Assembly (NCBI GenBank): GCA_040755195.1
Contig: JBFMBL010000008.1
Coordinates: 1-64,000 of the forward strand
Length of the DNA: 64,000 nt
Source: SURF-55 sp040755195
Lineage (GTDB): Bacteria > Bacillota > Desulfotomaculia > Desulfotomaculales > Ammonificaceae
Direction: 5' to 3'
Within the stretch, counting starts at the first letter, position 1; each line of letters starts with the position of its first letter. The notes beneath the pieces were generated by a model. The model ran no database searches. It was not told the DNA's origin and saw nothing but the letters and a program-made list of their open reading frames with translations. Shown here one piece after another: positions 1 to 8,654 of the stretch. Both the position numbers and the translations under genes were made by a program.

Positions 1-68
1 TTTACCGCGTCACGCCAGCTATTGGGAGACCCCCCGACCAATTCGGCTACCTTAACGTGCAATTCCAT
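1..68 (-). CDS. dodecin family protein (N-terminal fragment, cut by window edge)
   Basis: The first 22 codons read MELHVKVAELVGGSPNSW..., which fits the N-terminus of dodecins, small flavin-binding proteins that assemble as dodecamers and buffer riboflavin or FMN. The segment K-V-x-E-L-V-G-x-S-P-x-S-W is the family hallmark; the rest lies outside the window. The ATG at 68 is only one base from GGAGG, whereas the TTG at 62 is seven bases from it, so translation probably starts at TTG and gives MHVKVAEL. The gene follows sigF by about 60 bases in the same direction with no evident terminator between. Assignment rests on the short N-terminal match only. Confidence 0.6.
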   Translation of the reverse strand, partial: MELHVKVAELVGGSPNSWRDAV

Positions 69-127
69 CCCTCCTTTTTACCTGCTCAAGCTGTATTATG
101 GCGCTCGAGGATGGGGGTTATGCATAA

Positions 128-889
128 CTACGATAAATCTTCCGATCCGGCCGCTCCCCTTAACTTTTCCAGTGCATGCCGCTCGATGCGGGATACCTGT
201 GCCTGAGAAATGCCGAGTTCCGCAGCGACCTCCGCCTGGGTAAGTTCTTCAAAAAACCGCCAGATCAGTACCTGGCGATCCCTTGACGGCAAGCCGGCCA
301 GCATGTCCCGGACAGCGATGCTCCGGAGCCAGACGTTTTCTTCTTCCTGCGTGTCGGCAAGCCGTTCCTCCCGGCATACCGCATCCGTACCCTCACCGCA
401 AATCACGTCCTGAAGGGATGCCGGCATCTGCACCGCATCCAGCGCCACCACCACCTCTTCAGGCTTAAGTCCCAGCACTCCTGCGATTTCTCCGAGGGAC
501 GGCTCCCGTCCCAGGCTGTTTACGAGGGATTCACGCGTATTATTTATCCGGGCTACGGTTTCTTTCAGGGAACGGGAAACCCGCACCGGGTTATCGTCCC
601 TGATAAAACGGCGTATCTCCCCGATGATCATTGCCACGGCGTAAGTTGAAAACTTGACCTCGTAACGGAAGTTGAACTTGACGATGGCTTTTAGAAGCCC
701 GATGCAGCCAACCTGAAAAAGGTCCTCGTATTCGTAACCGCGGCTAATAAACCTTTGCACTATGCTGGCCACCAGCCGGAGGTTTGCTTCAACCAGCTGT
801 TCCTGTGACGCTGCGTCGCCTTTTTGCGCCTTTTCGATCAATTCACGGGTTTTCCCATCGTCCAGGAACCCGTGGGGAACCTTTGTCAT
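128..889 (-). CDS. sigF: RNA polymerase sporulation sigma factor SigF
   Basis: Forespore-specific sigma-70 family factor of 253 residues, the usual SigF length. It opens with MTKVPHGF, typical of SigF, followed by region 2 (EDLFQVGCIGLLKA, KFSTYA, IIGEIRRFIRDD) and a region 4 helix-turn-helix near the C-terminus (LTQAEVAAELGISQAQVSRIE). It is the last gene of the spoIIA operon, 22 bases after spoIIAB, whose product holds it inactive until septation. The position and the MTKVPHGF opening favour SigF over the paralogue SigG. No strong ribosome binding site is visible just upstream, so it may rely on coupling to spoIIAB. Confidence 0.95.
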   Translation of the reverse strand: MTKVPHGFLDDGKTRELIEKAQKGDAASQEQLVEANLRLVASIVQRFISRGYEYEDLFQVGCIGLLKAIVKFNFRYEVKFSTYAVAMIIGEIRRFIRDDNPVRVSRSLKETVARINNTRESLVNSLGREPSLGEIAGVLGLKPEEVVVALDAVQMPASLQDVICGEGTDAVCREERLADTQEEENVWLRSIAVRDMLAGLPSRDRQVLIWRFFEELTQAEVAAELGISQAQVSRIERHALEKLRGAAGSEDLS

Positions 890-911
890 CGTACCGTATC
901 CAGTCCCGAAA

Positions 912-1343
912 TCAGTGACGGGGACCGAATTGCTTCCGCATTACTACCCGGGTGCCCCTGCCGGGAGCAGAGTCAACCTGGACGCTATCCATAAAAGAAC
1001 GCATAAAATTAAATCCAAGGCCCAGCCGCTCCGGGTCGCTGGAAAACTCCGCCTCCATAGCCCTGTTGACGTCTTCGATACCTTTTCCTCCATCCTCCAC
1101 GCAGATCTCGATAGCGTCTCCGAAAAGCACCGCTTCTATGGTAATCATACCTTCGGGGGAATTGCCGTAACCGTGGATTATGGCGTTCGTAACCGCTTCG
1201 GAAACCGCTCCTTTCAGGTCGTCCAACTCCTCAACCGTGGGATCAAGTTGCGCCGCAAAAGCAGCAACCGCCACTCGCGCCAGGCCGACATTGCCGGGCA
1301 GGCTGGGAAATTCCAGGCGAAAGCGGTTAAGCACTGGCTTCAC
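912..1343 (-). CDS. spoIIAB: anti-sigma F factor and serine kinase SpoIIAB
   Basis: GHKL-fold protein kinase that binds SigF and phosphorylates SpoIIAA. The N-box (SEAVTNAIIHGYG), the G1 box (EDGGKGI) and the G2 region (ERLGLGFNFM) are all present. The open frame extends further upstream, but SpoIIAB homology begins at LNRFRLEFPSL, so the start is the GTG at 1343 or the GTG at 1334, which sits about seven bases after GGGGTG. Either start overlaps the 3' end of spoIIAA, implying translational coupling and balanced amounts of the two partners. Confidence 0.93.
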   Translation of the reverse strand: MKPVLNRFRLEFPSLPGNVGLARVAVAAFAAQLDPTVEELDDLKGAVSEAVTNAIIHGYGNSPEGMITIEAVLFGDAIEICVEDGGKGIEDVNRAMEAEFSSDPERLGLGFNFMRSFMDSVQVDSAPGRGTRVVMRKQFGPRH

Positions 1344-1680
1344 CCCCCATGAGTGCCTGCAAGGCTTCATTCCGTGACGCAAACTCCTCGGCGATACGCA
1401 ACACCCCGGAAAACTCAAGCACCCGCCTAACCTTGGGACATAAACCAAGAAGCCCAAGCCTTCCTCCAGCGGCGGCAACCCTTTTGTAGCGTCCGAGTAT
1501 AACCCCAAGGCCGGTGCTATCGATGAAACTCACCTTTTCAAAGTCAAAAACCAGATGACGAATTGAATAACTATCTAATGCTCTTTCTAAGCCCCGCCGC
1601 AGCTCGTCGGCAACCTTCAGGTCAATCTCCCCGTTAAGTTGAGCGATCAACACATCTCCCGCAGCATCCAACACCAACAC
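1327..1680 (-). CDS. spoIIAA: anti-anti-sigma F factor SpoIIAA
   Basis: STAS-domain protein of 117 residues that releases SigF from SpoIIAB when dephosphorylated. The phosphorylation site is in FIDSTGLGVILGRY, with Ser55 at the position of the known phosphoserine. The GTG start at 1680 follows a G-rich GGAGGGGGAG site. First gene of the three-gene spoIIA operon. Confidence 0.94.
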   Translation of the reverse strand: MLVLDAAGDVLIAQLNGEIDLKVADELRRGLERALDSYSIRHLVFDFEKVSFIDSTGLGVILGRYKRVAAAGGRLGLLGLCPKVRRVLEFSGVLRIAEEFASRNEALQALMGGEASA

Positions 1681-1730
1681 TTTAAGTCTCTCCCCCTCCG
1701 AGTCCTTCCATAAACGGTTCTTAAGAATAA

Positions 1731-1756
1731 AGTTCGGCAGAGCTGTCTTTCTTCCT
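1731..1756 (-). promoter_or_regulatory. possible sigma-H-type promoter for spoIIA
   Basis: On the minus strand AGGAAGA, 14 bases, then GAACT resembles the sigma-H consensus AGGAWWT / GAAT used by spoIIA in Bacillus. It lies about 50 bases before the spoIIAA start and after a hairpin that could end dacF transcription. The match is partial. Confidence 0.3.
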
Positions 1757-1768
1757 GCTAATTACTGG

Positions 1769-1797
1769 CAAAAAGACCCCCCCTGCCGGGGCCTTTT
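1769..1797 (-). terminator. hairpin after dacF, possible terminator
   Basis: AAAAGGCCCC and GGGGTCTTTT pair in nine of ten positions around a seven-base loop. It starts three bases after the dacF stop and ends in a short T run. In many relatives dacF is read together with spoIIA; this hairpin would separate or attenuate the two. Confidence 0.45.
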
Positions 1798-1800
1798 CGA

Positions 1801-2949
1801 TCACATCTCGCAGAGGCGCCTGCCGGTTCTGCGGAATAAATCCCAGAAGTTCGCCCGAGCCACATCCCGGGCCGCTACAAGCTTGGCATAATGAATTTCT
1901 TTTCCTTCCTGGCAGACAACCCAGGTGCCAACCGGTTGTCCTTTGTTAACCGGTGCCGTGACCTTTGCCGGCAGCGCTAACCGCCTGCTGATCCCTTTAT
2001 CCTTCCCGCGCGGAACAACAAGGCAGATTTCTTCTCCGGTAAGAGCATCCACCTGTTCTTGCACGCCCCGTTCCACTGAAAGGCTGGCAACCCGCGTCCC
2101 TTCCCGGGCTAAATGGACCGCCTGGTACCGGGTGAATCCCCAGTTGTAGAGTTTTATCGATTCCCGGAAATGGGATTTGTCCTCGCGCCCGCCGACAACC
2201 ACCGCGATCAGCCGCAAACCATCCCGCAGCACGCTCGAGGCCAGGCAAAAGCCGGCTTCGTCCGTATACCCGGTTTTTCCCGCGTCGGTCCCTTTGTACC
2301 ACCACAGGAGCTTGTTCGTGTTCCATAACTTGAATTTACCGTCTCTTAGATCATATTCCTTTATCGCTGTAACCTCGCGAAAAAGAGGGTGTTTGAGCAG
2401 TTCCCAGAGAAGAATCGCCTGGTCACGGGCACACGAGTATTGACCCGGCGCCGGCAGTCCTGTGGGGTTCACGTAATTAGTATCCTTCATTCCCAATTCC
2501 TTTGCCCTCTGGTTCATTGCGCCCACAAAGGCTTCAGCGCTGCCGGCAATGTGTTCGGCGACCGCCACGCTGGCATCGTTGGCCGACGCGGTGGCAACAG
2601 AAATCAACAATTCCTTGAAACTCATAACTTCCTGCGGCGCGAGAAAGATCTGGGAGCCGCCCATTTCCGCAGCATACTCACTGGCGACTACGTTATCGGA
2701 AAGCTTTACCTTACCCTGTTCTACAGCTTCCGTTGCCAGTAGCAATGTCATTATTTTCACCATGCTTGCTATAGGCTGACGCGCCTGAGGTTCCTGTTCC
2801 CACAAGATTCGCCCGTTGTGGGCCTCCATTAAGACCGCGCCTTTGGCGGTAGTTTTAAACTCCTGTTGTAATGTCGCCGCTCGCAGGCAAGGCACCGGTC
2901 CAAGCAGCATTAATAATAGAATTGAGAACACCGTTACCGGCCAACGCAT
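1801..2949 (-). CDS. dacF: D-alanyl-D-alanine carboxypeptidase (DacF type, peptidase S11)
   Basis: Low-molecular-weight penicillin-binding protein that trims the terminal D-Ala from peptidoglycan stem peptides. The active-site triad of motifs is complete: SMVK (SxxK), SAN (SxN) and KTG. A signal peptide follows the chosen start (MRWPVTVFSILLLMLLGP). A longer frame exists, but GGAGG is eight bases from the ATG at 2949 and the signal peptide begins there. A C-terminal PBP5-type beta domain follows the catalytic part. Its position before spoIIA matches DacF, made in the forespore. Confidence 0.92.
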   Translation of the reverse strand: MRWPVTVFSILLLMLLGPVPCLRAATLQQEFKTTAKGAVLMEAHNGRILWEQEPQARQPIASMVKIMTLLLATEAVEQGKVKLSDNVVASEYAAEMGGSQIFLAPQEVMSFKELLISVATASANDASVAVAEHIAGSAEAFVGAMNQRAKELGMKDTNYVNPTGLPAPGQYSCARDQAILLWELLKHPLFREVTAIKEYDLRDGKFKLWNTNKLLWWYKGTDAGKTGYTDEAGFCLASSVLRDGLRLIAVVVGGREDKSHFRESIKLYNWGFTRYQAVHLAREGTRVASLSVERGVQEQVDALTGEEICLVVPRGKDKGISRRLALPAKVTAPVNKGQPVGTWVVCQEGKEIHYAKLVAARDVARANFWDLFRRTGRRLCEM

Positions 2950-3049
2950 CCGAACCCCTCCAAAACCCTTTTGAGACAAGTCTTCCTCATTGGCAGCAGC
3001 CTTATGCGGCCCGATTTACCCACAACAAGGTAAAAGCATAATCTCCACA

Positions 3050-3086
3050 TAATAAACAAGCTTCCCGGCATTACACCGGAAAGCTT
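3050..3086 (-). terminator. rho-independent terminator of the tRNA operon
   Basis: Minus-strand AAGCTTTCCGG and CCGGGAAGCTT form an 11-pair stem (one G-T) with a six-base loop followed by GTTTATT. It lies 12 bases after the tRNA-Gly 3' end. Confidence 0.8.
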
Positions 3087-3098
3087 TGTGTTTCCAAC

Positions 3099-3173
3099 TG
3101 GAGCGGAAGACGGGATTCGAACCCGCGGCCCTCGCCTTGGCAAGGCGATGCTCTACCGCTGAGCTACTTCCGC
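3099..3173 (-). tRNA. tRNA-Gly(GCC)
   Basis: Full cloverleaf on the minus strand: acceptor GCGGAAG, D-arm AGCTCAGCGGTAGAGC, anticodon arm CGCCTTGCCAAGGCG with anticodon GCC, T-arm with GGTTCGAATCC, and an encoded CCA. Last tRNA of the operon. Confidence 0.97.
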
Positions 3174-3229
3174 ATTTTTAAGGATTCAACCGCAAAACCC
3201 TTCTCAGAGTTATGTCAATTCAGTCTGAG

Positions 3230-3327
3230 CCATTGTTTGAGGCTCAAGGTCTTTTCTTAAAAGGGAATTCGCTGCGCGAATTCCTTCAAAGATTCCAACC
3301 TCTAACCTCCAACCTCTCACTTCTAAA
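3230..3327. repeat. hairpin repeat with heptamer arm, between tRNA-Phe and tRNA-Gly
   Basis: The core is GGAATTCGC, TGC, GCGAATTCC at 3264-3284. The right arm is a run of degenerate seven-base units (CTCTAAC, CTCCAAC, CTCTCAC). The same core with fuller arms recurs at 6297-6397 and, changed, at 23918-24000. It sits inside the tRNA transcript. Confidence 0.75.
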
Positions 3328-3328
3328 A

Positions 3329-3404
<76 letters not shown>

Positions 3405-3411
3405 GAATATA

Positions 3412-3491
3412 TGGCGGAGCTGACGGGATTTGAACCCGCGATCTCTGGCTTGACAGGCCAGTATGTTAAAACCAGGCTACACCACAGCTCC
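3412..3491 (-). tRNA. tRNA-Asp(GTC)
   Basis: Cloverleaf on the minus strand with acceptor GGAGCTG paired to CAGCTCC, discriminator G, anticodon stem TGGC/GCCA with loop CTGTCAA (anticodon GTC), T-loop GGTTCAAATCC and encoded CCA. First gene of the tRNA operon. Confidence 0.95.
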
Positions 3492-3507
3492 GCAAAAACA
3501 CAAATTT

Positions 3508-3536
3508 AGTATACCGAAACCCTTTCATTAAGTCAA
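3508..3536 (-). promoter_or_regulatory. sigma-A promoter of the tRNA operon
   Basis: TTGACT, 17 bases, TATACT on the minus strand, about 17 bases before the tRNA-Asp 5' end. Confidence 0.85.
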
Positions 3537-3577
3537 GGGTGTAACTCATTCAGGACAGGTTTCAGGTCCGAATTCAT

Positions 3578-3675
3578 CCAGCACTCAGTATACATCCTAA
3601 ACCTACTAACAGAAACGTCGTCTATGAGTGACAAAAATTTAGCGTTCTAACAGTGAATGGGAACTTGAGTGCTGG
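3578..3675. mobile_element. 98 bp element with CCAGCACTCA terminal inverted repeats
   Basis: CCAGCACTCA at 3578-3587 and its exact complement TGAGTGCTGG at 3666-3675 bound 78 bases with no coding capacity. A second element of 101 bp with the same ends is at 11859-11959; their interiors do not look alike by eye. This resembles a miniature inverted-repeat element. The rest of the 3537-3811 gap holds a short heptamer run (AGTAGTC, AGAATCC) at 3677-3696 and nothing else recognised. Confidence 0.5.
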
Positions 3676-3811
3676 AAGTAGTCAGAATCCAGAATAGAGA
3701 CGGATTAGCCGAAATGTCAACCTGTCATGGATTCCAGAGAATAGATATGTTTAAGGGTTTATGCTTTCGACTCACAACTCGGGATTCAGTTCCAGGCCAG
3801 ACGCCCTTAAA

Positions 3812-6265
3812 CTATTTAACCGAGGGCAATTTCTTAACTTGTTCATACCAGGCTTCCACGTCGGGAACGGCCTGTTTGCCCTTTTCGAGATGCTGCTTCG
3901 CCAAAGACTTGTCCCCCTGTTTGTCAGCGGCAAGCGCCCGCCATAAGCACGCCTCGGCGTACATTTCCTTTTCCTGATCGCCGATCCCGTCTTTTTCTAC
4001 CTCTTTTAAGGCCTCGTCCAGCAGCTTCGTGGATTCCGGCAAACGTCCAAGGAAACAAAGCGCCCCGCCGGCATTTATCTTAATCGTAGGCGTAGGCTCC
4101 ATAAGCGGCGCCACCACCCATAGCCGCCTTTCTTCCGGCGTTACTTTAGCCATTTTTGCCGCTATGGTTCCCGGCACCGAAGCCGCGCTCTCAAACAAAG
4201 GCCGCGCCTTGTCCGGCTTTTTGTCATTCAACTGCATGTAACCCGATACGAAGGTAACGCGGGAAAGGTTATCATACCACTGAATCTGGAAAGGCGCATT
4301 GGCCACGGCCTTTTCAGCGGCGGAAACGGCATCCTCAAAACGCCGGGCATTCTGGTAGGCGGAGGCCAACTCCGCAAAGCGCACAGCGCTGTACTTGCTC
4401 TTTTTAACGGCTGCATCGGCCGCTTGCAGCGCCTGCTCGTTATCACCCTGCGCAAGGTATATCCGGCTGATCAAGGCATCGTATTCGGCATTAAAGGGGT
4501 TATAGCTTCGCGCGCGCCGCATTTCATTCAACGCCTTGTCGAAGCTCTTTTCACTGAGCGCATCGTCGGCTCTAAGGGCATGGTTATTTGCCATCGCCAA
4601 GCTGAAAGCGCCGCATACGAAAATCAACGTCACCGCGGAAACCACAACCAGCGGTGTTGGGTTGACCGGTTTTTTAGCCCGCCGCAACTTCTTCTCCGAC
4701 TTTACATCGGCAACAGGCTTTTCTTCATAAGCCCTCTTCAACCCGGCAACAATCCCGAACAGGGCGAACAATACCAGCGCCAGAGCCGAAAGCGAAAGGT
4801 TAAAGTCAATGGCCGAGTGAATACCGACGCTGAGCGCAGCCACCGTTAACATCCAGACCAGAAAACGCCGTTCGTTGTCTTTACCCGCGCCGTGGTAAAT
4901 ACGGTGGGCCCGAAGCAGAAAGGCCAGCCAGATGCCCGCAATTATTAGCAGGCCGATAATCCCTGTCTCTACCCCTACTTGGAAGTAGTAACCGTGAACC
5001 TGCGTGGAGTTATAAAGGTAGTGCTGGAAGTGGCGGTAAGCCTCCTGCCAGCCGCCGCCGCCCCAGCCCAAAACCGGCCGGGCAAGTATCATTTCCAGCG
5101 CGTCACGGTAAAAATAGATCCGCTCGGTCGCATTGCGGAAGTGAATCAGTGCCTTGAACTTTTCCAGCCAATCCGGTCTGAAGGTCAGGGCCCCAACAAC
5201 GGCGGCTGCCAGAACCACCAGCCCCGCACCCCGGGTCCACACGGGAATCTGAATCTTTCTTTTAACTTTTCCCTTAAACAAAAGGTCATAGACTACCTGT
5301 AAACCGATGACCAGCACCAACCCAAGGAATACCCACAACCAGGCCAGATTAAAATGCTTGGCCATTGCTTCGTTAATAAACTGCAAAGCGACAAAAAGCC
5401 CTGGAATACCAACCTGCAAGGCATGCAGAAAAAGCGGCGCTCTCTTTTCTCGCGGCACACCCAAGAACACCAGGAGAGAAATAATGACCAGGGTGAGAAT
5501 ACCGCCGTTTGATTTCGCCCCCCAGAACACGGTCGCAATAAGAAAGTTACCCGCGGTATATAAATAAGAAGTAAGCCCCAGACGGTCAACCCAGACGGGT
5601 CTTGTGGGCCAGATCTCTTTTAGGCTTCCGCCCTTCTGTCCAAGTGTATAAACCCACAGGTAAGCGCTAAGGACAAGTACACAAAGAAGGTAGTTGGCAA
5701 GAGCGTTGGGATACTGGAAAGAAGCATAAATCCGTCCTCCGAGGAAACCGTCCCTGATACTAATAATTCCGGTGGCCGTCCCTAAACCGGCCAGGGCTAC
5801 AAGGACGCCGCTTGCCCATATAACCTTTAGTATCCGGCGTACAACTTCCTCTTCCGTTACCAGGCGAGAGATGCCCCAGTAAACCGCAAAATAAAGCGCG
5901 GTTTTTACAATTTCGTTAACCGCAAGTCCCTGGTTAACCGCCACGAAAGAGCTCAAGCAGTAGGCGGCCGGCAGGCCGAGAGTCAGCCAGTCGAGCGGTT
6001 GTTCAAAGAATTGAGTTTTGTTGCGGAGCCACAACCCGAAATATACCAGCCAGAAGGTTAAGGCGGCCACTATAAGCGCCCGTTCTTGTTCAGGGGGGAA
6101 GAAAAGCCCTCTGAAAAACGGGGTGAAAAAGAGAAGGCCCGCTATTCCCCAAAAGGCCACCTGGTGTGAAAACGGGACCGAAACCACCTTAGGCGCAACA
6201 ACAGTTGCTTGACTTGCCTGCGCTTTACCCACTTTCCTTACCACCTTAAGATCAGAGTATTGCAA
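3812..6265 (-). CDS. O-antigen ligase-like membrane protein with C-terminal TPR repeats
   Basis: An 817-residue protein. The first ~520 residues carry about a dozen hydrophobic segments plus a Wzy_C/O-antigen-ligase-type loop (residues ~390-430, ARPVLGWGGGGW ... VHGYYFQVGVETG). Family members join or transfer polysaccharide to a lipid or protein carrier on the outer face of the membrane. The last ~270 residues are TPR-like helices (NPFNAEYDALISRIYLAQGD, and QALQAADAAVKKS). The listed TTG start lacks a clear ribosome site; GTG at 6232 behind AAGG is an alternative. It stands alone between the tRNAs and fliY. It could act on the glycans made by the cluster at 37-64 kb, but nothing here shows the substrate. 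Confidence 0.75.
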   Translation of the reverse strand: MQYSDLKVVRKVGKAQASQATVVAPKVVSVPFSHQVAFWGIAGLLFFTPFFRGLFFPPEQERALIVAALTFWLVYFGLWLRNKTQFFEQPLDWLTLGLPAAYCLSSFVAVNQGLAVNEIVKTALYFAVYWGISRLVTEEEVVRRILKVIWASGVLVALAGLGTATGIISIRDGFLGGRIYASFQYPNALANYLLCVLVLSAYLWVYTLGQKGGSLKEIWPTRPVWVDRLGLTSYLYTAGNFLIATVFWGAKSNGGILTLVIISLLVFLGVPREKRAPLFLHALQVGIPGLFVALQFINEAMAKHFNLAWLWVFLGLVLVIGLQVVYDLLFKGKVKRKIQIPVWTRGAGLVVLAAAVVGALTFRPDWLEKFKALIHFRNATERIYFYRDALEMILARPVLGWGGGGWQEAYRHFQHYLYNSTQVHGYYFQVGVETGIIGLLIIAGIWLAFLLRAHRIYHGAGKDNERRFLVWMLTVAALSVGIHSAIDFNLSLSALALVLFALFGIVAGLKRAYEEKPVADVKSEKKLRRAKKPVNPTPLVVVSAVTLIFVCGAFSLAMANNHALRADDALSEKSFDKALNEMRRARSYNPFNAEYDALISRIYLAQGDNEQALQAADAAVKKSKYSAVRFAELASAYQNARRFEDAVSAAEKAVANAPFQIQWYDNLSRVTFVSGYMQLNDKKPDKARPLFESAASVPGTIAAKMAKVTPEERRLWVVAPLMEPTPTIKINAGGALCFLGRLPESTKLLDEALKEVEKDGIGDQEKEMYAEACLWRALAADKQGDKSLAKQHLEKGKQAVPDVEAWYEQVKKLPSVK

Positions 6266-6296
6266 AGAATACTATAAAGCAAAGGCCGCTTTGTTT

Positions 6297-6397
6297 GGAA
6301 GGTTGGAGGTGAGAGATTGGAAGTAAGATCTTGAGGGAATTCGCTGTGCGAATTCCTTCGAAAGCTTCTAACCTCTAACTTCCCACCTCACACTTCC
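6297..6397. repeat. 101 bp imperfect hairpin with heptamer arms
   Basis: Left arm of units such as TTGGAGG, TGAGAGA, TTGGAAG; the right arm is their complement (CTCTAAC, TTCCCAC, CTCACAC); core GGAATTCGC-TGT-GCGAATTCC. It fills the space between the fliY terminator and the start of the O-antigen-ligase-like gene. Confidence 0.8.
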
Positions 6398-6419
6398 TAA
6401 ATACGGCAGTCCCTTCGTC

Positions 6420-6441
6420 AAAAAGGCGCCCATACGGCGCC
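6420..6441 (-). terminator. rho-independent terminator after fliY
   Basis: GGCGCC, loop GTATG, GGCGCC, then TTTTT on the minus strand, 48 bases after the fliY stop. It marks the end of the flagellar supercluster. Confidence 0.85.
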
Positions 6442-6489
6442 AGCCCGTGCTTTAATTATATTATTTGACGGTATTGCAGCTGTCAATGG

Positions 6490-7650
6490 TTAGCTTTTGC
6501 TACTGAGGTATTGAAGTCGTTCCTGGGGGGTGATGATGCTGGTGATTTGAACGCCGAAATTCTCGTTGACAATGACTACCTCCCCTCGGGCCACAAGTGT
6601 GCCGTTGACCAAAACCTCCACCGGTTCATCGGCCAGCGTCGCGAGTTCCACGATATTACCGGGCCCCATCGAAAGAACCTCTTTAATCGACCGTTTCGTC
6701 CGTCCTAAAATTACAGTTACCTTGAGTGGTATATCCAAAATAAGATCGAGCTTTGTCTGGTCAATAGACGACGCAGTTGCAGGACGTTCCGCCCGCGGAG
6801 CTTTCGACGCCGGAGGTGCTGAATCAACCGGTAAAACCGGCGGTTTCTCCGGCCATTCCAACTCTTCCGGTTCTTCCATCCCGGTTTCCGTAGCTTCCCC
6901 GGATTGCCCGGTATCCTGCGTCTGTTTGGACTCCGGCATAAAACCGGGCAACAGGAGGGCAACTTCTTCCTTCGCCGATTGAATTCCTTTGATCTGCATG
7001 AATTCAGTGTCGAGAAGCTCTCCGATTGTCATCTTGAAGGAAACTACGACAATGGGGTCCTCCACCCCTAAGTCCACATGTCCGGACCATTCTTCCTGGC
7101 TGAAAACAGTGGCTTCAGGCGGGGCAATAGTTATTGTCCTTTTATACATATCCGCCATGGACGTTGCAGCGGCGCCCATCATCTGATTCATCGCCTCGGA
7201 AGCCGCGCTTAACTCCAATTCGCCCAGCTGGGCAGGCGGATTCTGTCCATCTCCTCCCATCATCAGGTCGGCGATTACGGCTATATCGCTGGTCTTAATA
7301 ACAAGAAAGCTTGACCCTGAAAGCCCTTCGGTGTAACGGACTTTAATGACCGTATACGGGACAACAAAACTCTTCACCAACTCATTATAATCAGACACGC
7401 TGACCCGAGGATAAGTAATGTTGACTTTTCGATTCAGGATTTCGGAAAGACAGGTGGCGGCGGAACCCATGGAGATGTTTCCGATTTCACCGAGAGCATC
7501 TCTTTCTTCATCAGACAACGCAATATCGTGGAGCACCGCGGAAGAAGGGGTTTCTTCTTGCACTTCGGGCCGTGGTTCATCAGGTACCTGCTCCGGGTTC
7601 ATGCTTAATAGCGCGTCTATCTCTTCCTGCATCAGCAACTTATCCGCCAA
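6490..7650 (-). CDS. fliY: flagellar motor switch phosphatase FliY
   Basis: Switch component of 386 residues. An N-terminal EEIDALLS peptide of the type that binds CheY-P is followed by a CheC-like phosphatase region with two E-x-x-N motifs (EIGNISMGSAAT near residue 55 and EAMNQMMGAAAT near 150). After a Pro/Glu-rich linker (residues ~235-290) comes a C-terminal FliN/SpoA domain (IPLKVTVILGRTKRSIKEVL). It hydrolyses CheY-P at the motor and forms part of the C-ring. It overlaps fliM by 11 bases and is the last gene before the terminator. A separate FliN is encoded at 22108-22497. Confidence 0.93.
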   Translation of the reverse strand: MADKLLMQEEIDALLSMNPEQVPDEPRPEVQEETPSSAVLHDIALSDEERDALGEIGNISMGSAATCLSEILNRKVNITYPRVSVSDYNELVKSFVVPYTVIKVRYTEGLSGSSFLVIKTSDIAVIADLMMGGDGQNPPAQLGELELSAASEAMNQMMGAAATSMADMYKRTITIAPPEATVFSQEEWSGHVDLGVEDPIVVVSFKMTIGELLDTEFMQIKGIQSAKEEVALLLPGFMPESKQTQDTGQSGEATETGMEEPEELEWPEKPPVLPVDSAPPASKAPRAERPATASSIDQTKLDLILDIPLKVTVILGRTKRSIKEVLSMGPGNIVELATLADEPVEVLVNGTLVARGEVVIVNENFGVQITSIITPQERLQYLSSKS

Positions 7651-8635
7651 TTGCTTTACCCCTTTCCGCCAGCGAGGTTATCTGAATCCCGAGGTGCCGG
7701 CCAACGGTGCCCGCCTGGGCGTAATACCGCAAAAGGCCCCCCGCATAAACCTCCAGGTCCTGATTAACGCCACGGTTCAGCGGGATGATGTCTTGCAACT
7801 GGAGGTTTAGAAACTCCCGCACCGTGATTTCGGTTTCCCCCGTCAGTACCGTCAGTTCAACGGGTACCTCGTTAACCCAGTACAACAATTCCTTTTCAGA
7901 CGATCCTTCCTGAAAACCTATAGAGCCTGCATGATAGTAGCTTGAAAGCTGCGCCAAAACCGGCTCCAGGGTAACATATGGCAGACAAAGATTAATAAGC
8001 CCCTTGGCGTCTGTTCCCACTACGGTTGTAAAGGCGACAACCGCGACCACCTCACTCGGCGAAATCACCTGTTGAAGGCGGGGATTGCTTTCCACCCCTT
8101 CTATTTCCGGCGTAACCGCAAAAACATCGGACCAGGCAAAACTCAAATTCTCTAAGAGCTTGGCGTTTAATTTCTTGGCCACCGAAATCTCAATATCCGT
8201 CAGCTCCCGTATTCTCTTCGGCATTTCCCCCAAGCCGCCGAACAGAAGATCGACCACCGGCAATAGAAAGTTCGGGTTGGTTTCCATCACCGCCATCCCC
8301 TTTAGGGGCTTTAAGCTGAAAATACTGACAAGCGTAGGCATCGGCAGCGAACGAATAAAGTCATCAAAGGTAAACTGCTCCACTGAACTGACCGTCACAG
8401 AGATGTTTGTCCTGAGATAACCCGAAAGAAAGCCGGACAAAATCCGGGCCAGATTTTCGTGGAGTATATGCAACGTTCGCAACTGGTCCTTCGAGAACTT
8501 GTTGGGGCGCCTAAAATCATACTTTTTAGATGCTGGAACTACCGCTGCAACTTGCGTCTCTTCCGGTTTTATCTGCCCCGTCGAAAGAGCCGCTAACAGC
8601 GTATCGATCTCTTCCTGGGAAAGGACTTCAGGCAC
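7640..8635 (-). CDS. fliM: flagellar motor switch protein FliM
   Basis: C-ring protein of 331 residues. The CheY-P-binding peptide LSQEEIDTLL is at the N-terminus, then the middle CheC-like domain and the C-terminal SpoA domain (ELTVLTGETEITVREFLNL). GTG start behind GAGGGG. It lies far from fliN and next to cheY and fliY, a rearrangement relative to Bacillus, where fliM, fliY and cheY follow fliL directly. Confidence 0.95.
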   Translation of the reverse strand: MPEVLSQEEIDTLLAALSTGQIKPEETQVAAVVPASKKYDFRRPNKFSKDQLRTLHILHENLARILSGFLSGYLRTNISVTVSSVEQFTFDDFIRSLPMPTLVSIFSLKPLKGMAVMETNPNFLLPVVDLLFGGLGEMPKRIRELTDIEISVAKKLNAKLLENLSFAWSDVFAVTPEIEGVESNPRLQQVISPSEVVAVVAFTTVVGTDAKGLINLCLPYVTLEPVLAQLSSYYHAGSIGFQEGSSEKELLYWVNEVPVELTVLTGETEITVREFLNLQLQDIIPLNRGVNQDLEVYAGGLLRYYAQAGTVGRHLGIQITSLAERGKAIGG

Positions 8636-8654
8636 TATTATCCCCTCTTTGCTC

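Noticed and set aside
762..1352. 196-codon plus-strand frame over sigF/spoIIAB
   Set aside because: Antisense to well-supported spoIIA genes.
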